Shown here one piece after another: positions 23,746 to 40,253 of a stretch of 64,000 nucleotides of DNA (positions within the stretch are counted from its first letter, which is position 1; each line of letters starts with the position of its first letter). Location: NCBI RefSeq assembly GCF_963675165.1, contig NC_087389.1:5051120-5115119 (forward strand). Direction: 5' to 3'. Source of the DNA: Halichondria panicea. Lineage: Eukaryota; Porifera; Demospongiae; Suberitida; Halichondriidae. The notes beneath the pieces are model-generated. The model had not been told where the DNA came from and made no database searches. It worked only from the letters and a program-made list of their open reading frames with translations. Position numbers and translations under genes: made by a program.

Positions 23746-24142
23746 GGGTATAATATTAGGACTTATTCACTAGAAAATAAGTAAAAATAATTATGTACAT
23801 GTACTTGCCTAGGTTGGAACTACATGTAATAGTAATAATACGTAGTCTAAATTAATAATAAGCGATGACTATTTGAAGGTACACAACTGCTCACCTGGTT
23901 GACCATACCGTGGATGAACTTTGACCTCTCCTCAATGAAGCGTCCCACTATAGAGTAGTGTGATGCTAGTGGGAGGGTGCGGCTAACCAGAGTGTGGAGG
24001 GAGGGGTCCAGTGCTGGGTCTACACTGAAGGCACGGTATGTACCTCCTGTGAGAGGCTCAGGGTGGATATACCTGAACCATGGGAGGAGAGTAACATTGA
24101 ATGATGGATTGTGAGAGGCCATGGATATTTGATCGATACATG

Positions 24143-24182
<40 letters not shown>

Positions 24183-25811
24183 AGGGAAAGAGAGAAAGCT
24201 AGTTTACATATACAACTTGCAATACTGAAAGACTATATATATGACTGTTCAAAAAGCTGGATTATGGAATAGATATGTGCATGTGTGTGTGTGTGGGTGT
24301 GGGTGTGTGTGCCTGACCTTCCATCCATTCCCACTAGAACACTCAGCAGGTCGTCCAGTATAGCATGTTGCTGCATCGCTACCGGCAACAAGCCAAGTGC
24401 CACACTCCCTTTTGGAGTAATCATGGCGACAAAGTCTTGTGTGAGGAATGGCCGCTCGTGTGTCCACGATGGTAGAGGAGGATAGTGTGAGGGTGGTGAG
24501 GGGACTTTTGGTTTCCCCCTCTCCGTCATGGTAGAGGCAACTGTTTCTAGTCTACCTCGCAATTCATCCAGTTCTTTCTCTGTGAGTACAGCACCTGTGA
24601 GTGGGTGGAGGGTGTGTAATACATGTACCCACTGTCCCAGTGTAATCAATGGCTAATCAGACACTCTTTCAGTCACCATAACTAATTTATATGAATCCTT
24701 AATGAAAGCTCATGCAAATGGTCGATTTTGTCATACCATAGATTTTAATAGCCCATGGTCCAAAAACGACAAATTAAGACCTGGACAAAATTTTGGATTT
24801 AAACAAAGGTTTTGTAAGGTCTCTTTCTTATTTAATAATCTTAGTTATGGCCGCTGAATAATGTTCAACTACGTAGTAGGTATACTTATTAATTAACTGA
24901 CCTTTCTTTGGCAGATCGACCTCCGCCCCCTCCACTAAGTCCAACACCTTCACATCGTCACTACCCACCTCTCGTCACTGGTCACCCTTAGCAATGGAAG
25001 GGGGGCGTATCTCTTGTAGGAAGCCACACAACTCCCCATCATCGGCTACCTTGGAGAGTAGGTACACTAGCAGGTTGAGGTCTTGCGTCTGTTTAATCTT
25101 GAGCTCCCCATATTAGAGAGAAATTGTTCCCCTTGACCTGCTAGTTGACGCTTGGATGCATATACACTCTCCTACAGAAACATGGTTGCGTTGCACACTG
25201 AGACAGCATAGTACTGAGTGATGTATTACCGTGTAGCGGGTATACATTTTTGCGGTTTTCGCTGATAAAGCATGTACCGCAAACATTATACCCTAGTATC
25301 GCATGCATGCATGCTGCAAAAAGGCTGCTATTCTACGCGAAAATGAATACTGTAATATTGATGTAATTACAGCGCCACTCTAATTATACAAAGTTTGAAA
25401 TTTTCGGCCATAATTATAGCACCATAATGATATACATTCATTTGTTTTATGTACATAGTCTCGTAAATATAATTACATCAATTTATAGGGTATAACTGTT
25501 GCCTGCCTTATTAATCAAGATCATCGGTAGATACCTGTAGGCTGTAGCTGTGCAGTGATGTAGATGTAGGGAGTCCTGTTCTTAAGGAGTAGAAGAGTTG
25601 ACATTGGCTCTGTCCTGGAGCTCTGAGCAGCGCCACCATGTACCACCATGTACCAACTATTAAAGTGACCAGGTGTTGTGCACTTCAAACTTGTAATAAA
25701 GTAAAGGGAAAAATCGTCAGCAGAACAAACACATTACTGTTTCTCCAAAACGTAATTTGTGTTATTGAACATCATAATTAACGGTTCATATCCTTTTGAA
25801 CACACAAGCAG

Positions 25812-25990
25812 CATAAGCAGCCCCACCTATCTCTTTTGGGGAATTCCCTCATAAACACAACATGAGCTACGCCCCTCTTTGTTGAACAAGCCAAACAAGA
25901 TCTTGAACATTACAAGCCACTCTGAGGTAAGTACAGTAACTAAAATTAGACATCATAAATCATAGAAAGAGTGAAAAAGTGTCCATTAAT
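25812..25990 (+). promoter_or_regulatory. NLR upstream module, copy 2 (promoter and 5' non-coding exon candidate)
   Basis: It shares ordered blocks with 10086-10240 and 37860-38010. It includes gagctacgcccctctttgtt and gaacaagccaaaca, then a 'ccactctgag' block followed by gtaagtacag, a good splice donor. A matching acceptor (cacttcag at about 26272-26281) precedes the ATG at 26355, so a spliced 5' UTR is plausible. The module lies between the 5' end of TUBGCP2-A and NLR copy 2 and could act in both directions. Function is inferred. Confidence 0.5.
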
Positions 25991-26090
25991 TGCTAGTATA
26001 TTATATAATTATACCTGTTACTATTAATTTTAAGTAAAAGGAAGTTCCTCTACATTAGGTTGTTGTTTTAGGTTGTGCTGCTTTTCTCAT

Positions 26091-26231
26091 TACCGTAAGC
26101 GTTCTAATTATAGAACCAGCCTCAGTGAGGACGCCTTCCTTTATAACGCCCATATACTACCATATAAAATCTTTTTTTTTTGTTCTAATTATTTTTTACT
26201 GCATGGTTCTATAATTAGAACGATTACGGTA
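26091..26231. mobile_element. 141-bp MITE in NLR copy 2 5' region
   Basis: The left end taccgtaagcgttctaatta (continuing to tagaacca) is inverted at 26204-26231 with one mismatch, and TA flanks both sides. It is absent from the 5' regions of the other two NLRs. Confidence 0.8.
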
Positions 26232-26354
26232 GCTATAAAACGATTTAGAACTCAAAATTTAATCATCTCATGTCACTTCAGATTTCTCTCTTGAAGTTAG
26301 TGAAAAATAAAACCAAAAATCTTTGCGGAATTGTAAGGTCAAAAAAAATAAAGA

Positions 26355-29300
26355 ATGGATAAATTCGTTGCTAGCATTCGCCGTAAGTACAGAGAGAGAT
26401 CCTTAAATCGTGAAGAGCAATGGCCACCAGTTTCTGGAGAGAGGCTCATCAACTTGCAGTTAGTGGAGGCTGAAAAGAAAGAAGGATTTAGAGCCGGCTT
26501 GCCACAACATGGTGCACTTGATAAGGTCATTGAAAAGCGTACTCCAATTCTCCATGGCAATCTGTTCAAAGTCGAAGAAGGCAAGAAACCAGTCACGAAG
26601 CTCATTGTTGAAGGCAATGCTGGGATTGGTAAAACCACACTGTGTACTATGCTTGCTGAAGGGTGGGCAGAGGGCAAGATCCTGACACAATTCAACTGTG
26701 TTCTGCTGCTTCCACTAAGAGAACATGAAGTATCCTCTGCCACAAGTCTCGCTGAACTGTTCAAACTTCTCCACTCCAGTGAGAGGATCCGCACATCTGT
26801 TATAGAAGAGTTGGAGGATAGAGAGGGAGAAGGTGTCCTCATCTTAGCTGATGGCTGGGATGAGCTTAGTGTAGAAAATCGTTCCAAAGTGTCCTTTCTT
26901 TACAAACTTTTCTTTCATGGTATTCTTCCATTTGCTTCTGTTCTCCTCACCTCACGACCTTCTGCTTCAGCTCCTCTTCACGATCTTCCTTCTGTGGACC
27001 GTTTGGTTGAGGTTGTTGGCTTCAATGAAGAGAATATCAAGCAGTACATAGAATCAGAGTTTGAGCAATTCCCAGAGAAAGCTTCTTCTCTTATCGAGCA
27101 GCTTGAGAACAACCCAGCCATTCAGAGTGTGTGTTCTGTGCCCCTCAATTGCGCCATTGTTTGTAACTTGTGGCACACTTTAGACCAAGAGCTTCCTCGT
27201 ACACTAACTGAGCTGTACACTCATATTGTGCTTAACACTATCCTTCGTAATGTCAAAAAGAAATTCCCTGATTGTCCAATTAGCCTCAATAGATTTGATG
27301 AGATTCCGAATGATCTACAAGACACATTTTGGTTGACATGTGAGTTTGCCTACGAGTGCTTATTATTAGATCAGCTGGTTTTCTCAGAAGCTGAATTGTC
27401 CTCTCGCTTACCCGAAGTTGGTGACAAGTTGCAGTGCTTTGGTCTGTTGCAGTCTGCACGATCGCTTCTACCTGTTGGTCATGGCCTGTCTTTTCACTTT
27501 GCTCACCTGACCATCCAGGAGTTCTTGGCTGCCCTCCATCTTGCTACTCTACCCAATGAGGAGAAACTGAAGGTTGTTGAGTCTCATGCTAAAAGTGGCC
27601 GGTTTGACATGGTGTGGAGGTTTATGTTTGGTCTTGCTAGTAAACACAATGGTAGTCGTAGTGTTAAGGTGATCAGTTTGGATGATGGTTTCATGGATCA
27701 ATGTTTGATGGCTATACAGCTTAAAAAGTTAGCTTTATGTCATGCTGCTTTCGAAGCTTCAGACCCTAGATTCTCAACAAAAATTTGGAAAATGTACGGA
27801 AAAAATCTATTAGACGGTAATTTCAGCACTCCTTTTGACTGTGTAGCTTGTTTCTATGTTCTTCGTCATGCTGCAAAATGTGATGATATGGTTATCAGAA
27901 TATTTTATTGTGCATTCGATGATAAACTGTTGAAAGAACTAACTGACATACTTTCCAGTGCGAATGGTAAACTGCAAGTACAACGCTTATCTCTTGTACA
28001 GACTAAGTTTAAGTTGTCTGACAAAGGTGTTGCTGATCTATTCAAGAGAGCCTCAGCTTCCTTTACAACCTTACATGACCTCTCTTTATGTAACAACAAC
28101 TTCACTGACATCATGTCGTCATTCATGCACACATCTTGTACCAGCCTCACAGGACTGGACTTATCCGAAAATCCTCTTGGAGTGTCTGGCATACAGTCAT
28201 TAGAGACAGCTGTACAGTCTGGTGCTCTTATCAATCTGAGGAGACTGGGTCTATATAACACCTTAACTGACGATGCTGATGTCAATGGAGCTCTACTGAC
28301 CACCCTCTTACAGTCCATTTCCCTCCACTGTGCTAGACTGGTTGACTTTTACCTCTCTGCTAATAATCTTGGTTTACCTGGATTAGGTTCAGTTGTGGAA
28401 AACATTCCATTAGGATTAAATATGATAGATTTATCAACTAACCATATCACCACTTCATTTCACTCGGAGTCTCAGTTCACAGTCATCTGTGAGATGTTGA
28501 TTGTCCATCCAAATACTTTAACAAGAATATACATGAGGGGCTCCAATCTCAGTGGAACTGCTGGAACTCTCTTACTGGCAAAATTTCTTCAGGCGTTTAA
28601 ATCACTGGAAACACTTAACTGCTCTGACTGTTTTCTCACCTCTGCCGACATCATAATGCTTATCCACCATCTCAAGTCCGCTAATGTAATATGTAAGAAT
28701 TTAAATACGTTGGTTCTCAGCAACAACTCCATTGATAATGAGGGAGTGATAGCTCTAACTGAGTGTCTATTAGAGCTGTTCCCTAGTCTAGAGGACTTCT
28801 TTTTAAGTCCCAAAGTTGATGGCGTTGTTCTCTGTGGCAATCCTGTGAGTAAAGAGCTGATACTCATGTGCAACGAACACTTGAAGGTACTTACTCTTCA
28901 CTTCATATACACTATATATTCATGAATATGTTACAATACACAGACCATACGGGAATCAAGGAATTCTGCAATGCTGAATGAGTGGGAGAGAACATGTTTA
29001 CCTCCACAAAATGAAGAGGTAAGTAAATTCTTGATTCCTGCTTAAAAATTATACTCATCATTTCCTAGATGAATCATACTTTCCTTTCTCTTTGGGATAC
29101 GCTACTGTCAGAGATGGTTGACGAGGCTCAAGTAGTGAGTGTGCATTTGTCATCATTATTTGTATCTTATTATTGCAATCTTATCAATAGATATCTTCAG
29201 CTGTTTCCAACGGCATCATTTCATGGTCAACTGCTAACAAACCAGCGGAATACAACCAAATAGTTTGTGAGGTTGTGCATACAGTGGACACTCCTAGTGA

Positions 29301-30367
29301 CATCACTGATCCAGACACTCTCATCAATGAACAGAACTTCTCTCCAGCATCACCAGTAGAGCACCACCCCACAGCTAGTGACGAGGCTACTTGTACTACA
29401 GCTGTGCAGTCTAAACACAGAACAGACCGACATACAACAGGTGATCTTTACATATATATAATTATATCTAAATATCATAATTTTTATTAACACAGCCTCC
29501 ACTGTACTGACTGATGCCGTACCATCTGATGTCACTGAAGAAGGAGATACCTCACAAAATGTCCTCATTTCATATCCACATACCATTCACTCAGGTATGT
29601 GTGTGGATCAGCTATGTGATTACAGTAAACAATACAAATGTATATACTGTATGACAGCAGCTAGATTGTCATGTCTATATAATTATGTCAAAATGTTTCG
29701 TTTATTGTCGAAATTTCCACCCCATTAGTCACACCCCTTTATTCTCCCAGGTGCTGGTGGACCGAGGACTGTGACCATTGAGGAATTGAAGGAGCGTACA
29801 AAAGTGACCGACTCTCATCTTGACGCTGAAATTGAAGACACTGACATGATCATTCTGGCAGATCACTTTGACAATATTGAAACATATTCCACTTTTTTTG
29901 AACTAACAGATTCCAAAAAGCAAGATGTTATTGATGAGAAGATGAGGTACAACACCCAAGCAGCCATGTCCCTGGCCATGAAGCTGTGGAAGAGACGCAA
30001 CCCTGCAGCTGCTACCTACAGAGCTCTGGTGGAGATTGTGCTGAGTCTGAGAAAGGTCGATGTGGCTACTAAAGTCTGTGAATTCCTGGCTCGTAAATTA
30101 AATGTGAGTGTATCAATTAAGCTTGATAACTCCCTTTATACGTTTATAGCAATGTCTGCATGTGTGAATTGAACCTCCCTCCACCGAATTGTATAGGCCT
30201 CTATAATTAGATCGTGCACTCACTATAGCTTCAAACTGTGTTACTAATATTAAATAGATCAATGTTTCATTTAAAGGACATTGAATTAATGTGTACATGC
30301 ATTATTTCCCGTACAGCACATTCACTCTAACCACGTGCACAAGACGGATATGCATGGCTGCATGTAA
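26355..30367 (+). CDS. NACHT-LRR receptor with C-terminal Death domain (NLR copy 2)
   Basis: Exons: 26355-28886, 28944-29018, 29069-29134, 29191-29440, 29496-29594, 29751-30103, 30317-30367. All phases agree, giving about 1141 residues. Residues 1-80 are a short lead with no recognisable CARD or Death fold. The NACHT ATPase follows, with Walker A GNAGIGKTTL (about 87-96) and Walker B VLILADGWDEL (about 161-171). Winged-helix-like sequence comes next, then leucine-rich repeats to about 844. A S/T/D-rich linker of about 160 residues follows. The sixth exon (about 1008-1125) looks like a Death-fold domain: LWKRRNP, then ATYRALVEIVLSL and ATKVCEFLARKL. A short last exon ends in TAA overlapping an AATAAA. 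NLRs are cytosolic sensors of microbial or danger signals; ligand unknown. It is convergent with TUBGCP2-B, 215 bp apart. The Death exon could in principle be a separate gene, but it is kept in all three copies. Confidence 0.85.
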
Positions 30368-30582
30368 TAAAGTGAACATGATAAATATAATTATAACACG
30401 GACACTGAGAATAATCATGAATTGTTTATTATCAGACTTGCACTAGCTATGTATATAATAGATGTTTGTATTTTTGACAAAAAAATGGACAATAAACACG
30501 CATATAATTATATAGCATGACATAATTATATTATGTGGTAGGCATAATTATACAATTAAATATTAATGGGAGTGTTCAGTGT

Positions 30583-36723
<6,141 letters not shown>

Positions 36724-36819
36724 CTTCTTAGTTTAAAAAAAATGTATTACGGTACAGATCGTCAATATTGAAATAAAGGGAAAAATCGTCAGCAGAACAA
36801 ACACAATCATACTGTTTCT

Positions 36820-36869
36820 TAGCCTCGAATCCCACGCCGAGTATTTTAATCGGCGTGGATTCGAGGCTA
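36820..36869. mobile_element. 50-bp palindromic insertion with 9-bp target duplication
   Basis: The sequence tagcctcgaatcccacgccg is mirrored as cggcgtggattcgaggcta around a short AT loop. The direct repeat actgtttct flanks it (36811-36819 and 36870-36878). The paralogous site upstream of TUBGCP2-A (25736-25744) has a single actgtttct and no insert. Related sequence is seen at about 10-47 and 44565-44575 with 44908-44925. Confidence 0.85.
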
Positions 36870-36888
36870 ACTGTTTCTCAAATGCAAG

Positions 36889-37829
36889 CGGTGTCATAAA
36901 ATTTTGGGCCCCCCCCCCCGGGCCTAAAATGTTAAAAGTTTAGGCCCCCAGGGGGTCCAAACTGTAAACATTCTAGGCCCCCTCCTCTTCTGCTATCCTT
37001 TTCTGCACGATAGAACAAAGTCAAAGATATAATAATATGGTAAGGTTAGCTCTATTAGTTGACAAAGCATCAAAGAGACTGCATGCATGCAAAGACTCTG
37101 TATCAAAGTCGCAAAAATGTTTGCATTATTATTCTATCATGGAATTCAAAGTGAAGGAAGATTTACCTTTCAAGTTACTCATGCTTTACCTATACGAGTT
37201 AAATGCTTTGATGCAGCTCTGCAATGTTGGATCTGCCTGTAAGACAATCGATGTTGTTGCATAGCTATTGCCATATTTGCAACTTCGTGCTTACTTTCTC
37301 AGCCAAATTTCAGGACAAAAAAGTATAAAACACACAATTTCAGTGCAAAGACAACAATTCATATCTTCCTCTATACATAGAAGATGTAAATTGTTGTGGG
37401 GATGCTCCAATAGCATCACTGGCTCAGCTCTCAAGTAATGTGGAATAACAGATAGAAGTCAAGAGAGAAACTGTTGTATCATGGTGGAATCACAATTATA
37501 GCAGTTTCCTTTCGGGACAAGGGTAATCTTGGACAGTCCTGACCAATTCGAGACAGTTGGCACCTATGTGCTTCGTGCTGCATGAGGCCTGATTCATAGA
37601 ATGACATGCATGGTGCAGTGTGATGGCTGTGAGACCAGTGGTATACTACTGTACATGCATGAATGACTGTGAAGACCATAGAAGACTGTATTGGTGTATT
37701 TTGAGAATGCACTCACTGTCACATAATGTTACCGCTGTTGCTCTGTTAATGGGGGCCTAAAATTTTAAGAGGGGGCCTAAAATGTTAAAATTCTAGGCCC
37801 GGGGGGGGGCCTAAAATTTTATGACACCG
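36889..37829. mobile_element. 941-bp TIR element with G/C-run termini
   Basis: The left end cggtgtcataaaattttggg followed by a C-run is inverted at the right end (G-run, then cctaaaattttatgacaccg). 'ggcctaaaatgttaaa' motifs repeat inside both ends. The interior (37037-37720) has only short ORFs that I do not recognise. It lies between TUBGCP2-B and the third upstream module. Confidence 0.65.
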
Positions 37830-37859
37830 GGTCTTCCGCGTGATGCTAAAAAGCATCGC

Positions 37860-38010
37860 ATGAGCTACGCCCCTCTTTGTTGAACAAGCCAAACAATAAT
37901 TATTATCTTCATCTTGAACAAGCTAGAGCCACTGATATATGGTAAGTACAGTAAATCATAACTGATTAGACATCATAAAGTGAATGTGTCCATTGCATGC
38001 TATTGTATAT
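37860..38010 (+). promoter_or_regulatory. NLR upstream module, copy 3
   Basis: It shares gagctacgcccctctttgtt, gaacaagccaaaca, gccactgat, gtaagtacagtaa and ttagacatcataaa with 25862-25975. The only NLR downstream is copy 3 at 46571, now 8.5 kb away because of inserted elements. It may be the displaced promoter and first exon of that gene or an orphan. From 38011 to 38557 I see nothing coding. Confidence 0.5.
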
Positions 38011-38557
38011 ACTGTACTTATTTCGATTTAACCTGCACTGTCTCAATTCCTAATAAGTTAAATTGTGCTACTGTAATATCAATAATTGACTGTACATGTT
38101 CATGGCGCTGTAACGGAGCCAGAGATCGTTTCTTTTGGAGGAGGTTGAACAATTATGTTGAAGTCCTGGTGTCGCATATTTAAAGGGTCGCATCTAATTG
38201 GAGGTTACTGTACTATCCTCGATTATAGGCCACTTAAATTACATTGTTTCTTGCAGCCTGGAATTGAGGCTATGATTTTACCTCAATTTATGACGCGACA
38301 TAAAAAATCAACGCAGCAGTATATAGATACTCGCATGTTTGGAGGGTCGCTTTAAATCGAGTAAGTACGGTACCTGTGCACCATTAAAACACAAAATCAA
38401 TTCTATCTTCTGCATGTATCTGTTGTTGCTGCTATAACCCTTCACGTCAATTGCAAAATCTGGAACAGTTCCGTCACTTTAGTTTGCATTTGTGATTCAA
38501 CCAAAAATTAATTAGCTTGATTTTATCGCCACCCCAATGAAGTGGCTATGGCTTAGA

Positions 38558-39002
38558 CAGGGGCGTATAGCCAGGATTTTGGAGAAAGGGGTACTATCAT
38601 AGATGAAAGAGGGTGCAAAGCGCCGAAATTTGGTTGGCCGGAAGCCACACCTCTTATTAATGACGTCATAATTAACTTATCTGCCAAGTTGGGCGTGGCT
38701 GAACGTTTATTTGCATAGAGAAGCCATAGATATATGGAGAAGCTGGCCACGATCACAAAATCACAAAAGAGAACTAGTTTATAGATTTAAGCCAGAATAG
38801 CTCACAGTTTAGAGACTGAATCGTTTTCCTTGCTATACTTTGCTACACTAGCTAGCTAACAGCCTAGATATGGAAGAGAAGGGGTGCATGGATAATCAGA
38901 TACAACTGGATAATCAGATACATTTCTCTGTGATTTGTATACTTGACTCAGGCTGGTTGGGGGTGCTCGAGCACCCCTAGCACCCCCCTAGCTACGCCCC
39001 TG
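38558..39002. mobile_element. CAGGGGCG-ended DNA transposon
   Basis: The left end caggggcgtatagccagg and the right end ctagctacgcccctg form terminal inverted repeats. The flanks ttaga (38553-38557) and ttaaa (39003-39007) match at four of five bases, agreeing with the 5-bp duplications of its relatives. No transposase. Just after it, 39023-39060 holds a small 'ccaggccgc' hairpin. Confidence 0.6.
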
Positions 39003-39212
39003 TTAAAAATGGACGTGGGTTAACCTCGATTCCAGGCCGCTGAGAAAGGCGGCCTGGTATACACTGTTTACGCATGCGCCAGAATTACCAAGAATCTTGG
39101 TAATCGTAAATTGTAGTATATTTATCAGTATTCTTATTCCGCATTTAGTTGTAAAACATTGATATCCGTTTCATTTATAATGATGTCATTGAAAAAAGAA
39201 ATCTAGTCCAAG

Positions 39213-39570
39213 GTGTGTAATGGCTGCTATCTTCTCTTCTGCTACGCGTTATCCTGTGTTGGAAAACCAGGTCTAGTCTTGAAAGACAAGCAGCTGGAGG
39301 CATTGAAGTGTCTGTACGCTGGTGTTTATGTGGGTACCGTACCGACCGGCTATGGCAAGTCCCAGAGCAAGTCCATCTGCTTTCCAGACACTCCCTTTCT
39401 TGATTGATGTGAAGCTTGACAGGACCAGTGCACCTCTCTCTGAAAGAAGTGTTGTGATGGTGATTTCTCCTCTTGTTTCTCTGAGTGAAGCCATCTTCAA
39501 AGTGTTGGTGTCACTGTGTCTGTTCGACGTTCAGTGCCATTCTCTCTGGAAGGAAGTATTGTTGTGACAT
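39213..39570 (+). pseudogene. RecQ-like helicase fragment, frameshifted
   Basis: Two overlapping frames together show a helicase N-terminal core: LKDKQLEALKCLYAG, a Walker A-like VPTGYGKSQ, then in the next frame LPFLIDVK and VVMVISPLVSLSE (a motif Ia-like block). These are typical of RecQ-family DNA helicases. The frame changes near 39390 and no downstream helicase motifs (DEAH box, motif VI) follow, so this is a fragment. Degenerate 'atccgatccgagggacttgt' repeats follow at 39625-39730. The parent gene is not in this window. Confidence 0.6.
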
Positions 39571-40008
39571 TTGCCGAACATTGCATGGTCACAGAGTAAG
39601 TACGTGGTATCTGATCCGAGAACTGTGTGGCCTGAATGTGTTTACAATCCGAGGGACTTGTGTGTATCCGATCCGAGGGACTTGTTGCTTGAGTGTGTAT
39701 CCGGACTTGTTGCTTGAGTGTGTATTAATGGATAGTGCTTTCAATGGGAAATCTATTGTGTAAATCAATATTATTAAGTAGTCCTCACATTATGTTACGT
39801 CACAGCCACTGTACTTATCCACATTTATTTTTTACCCACTAATTTTTTATGAGATTAACTTGTCGCCTGAGTGTGTATCCGATCCGAGCCTCAAGTTAAT
39901 GAATAAATCTACAGAGCTGATGTTTTACTTAGCTGTCTCTGTCTACAGTATATACAGAGAGGTATATCCTCTCCTTTTTCTTTTTTCTGTTCTTTATCAC
40001 AATAAGAT

Positions 40009-40241
40009 TGAGATAACTTCAATAATTCATTAAATCAGAACTCTGATACATACAAAATACACAGGCTATTTATACAAAAACAATACTAGAAAGAACCTTC
40101 TAGAACAATAGTACAGAAATGACTAAATAAGAACATGAAACCACTAGAACTAACACAACACAGTATTTACGGAATCACAGGTTTACAGTACAGTATAAAG
40201 TCTTTATCTTAATGTTAGTTCCATGTCGTAAGGATACCACA
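40009..40241 (-). repeat. 3' LTR of the Ty3/Gypsy element
   Basis: 233 bp, starting tgagataacttcaataattc and ending ggataccaca as written on the plus strand. It matches 44240-44484 apart from a short internal duplication and a few substitutions. The polypurine tract is at 40242-40252. Confidence 0.93.
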
Positions 40242-40253
40242 TTTCCTCCCCTG

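Larger units (their letters stand above)
18654..25653 (-). pseudogene. TUBGCP2 copy A, 5' coding exons broken
   Basis: It duplicates the intact gene at 30583-36723. Exons 3-12 are open and near-identical to copy B: 24594-24318, 24072-23895, 23613-23341, 23075-22924, 22564-22437, 20929-20664, 20449-20070, 19865-19790, 19372-19017, 18846-18654. Exon 2 (25171-24902) is 10 bases shorter than in copy B, which shifts the frame. It also has CAG-TGA where copy B reads CAG-CGA (near 24975). The start exon (about 25653-25539) has lost the region holding the ATG and gained a repeated 'ccaccatgtac'. A full gamma-tubulin complex component 2 therefore cannot be made, although an N-terminally truncated product from exon 3 onward is conceivable. 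Intron 7 carries an 862-bp insertion (21103-21964). Confidence 0.85.

Noticed and set aside
36820-36869. tRNA or structured RNA from the strong hairpin
   Set aside because: No cloverleaf or box A/B layout. The 9-bp duplication and empty site show it is an insertion.
37037-37264. 75-codon ORF inside the 36889-37829 element
   Set aside because: No motif or homologue recognised, and it sits in a non-autonomous TIR element.
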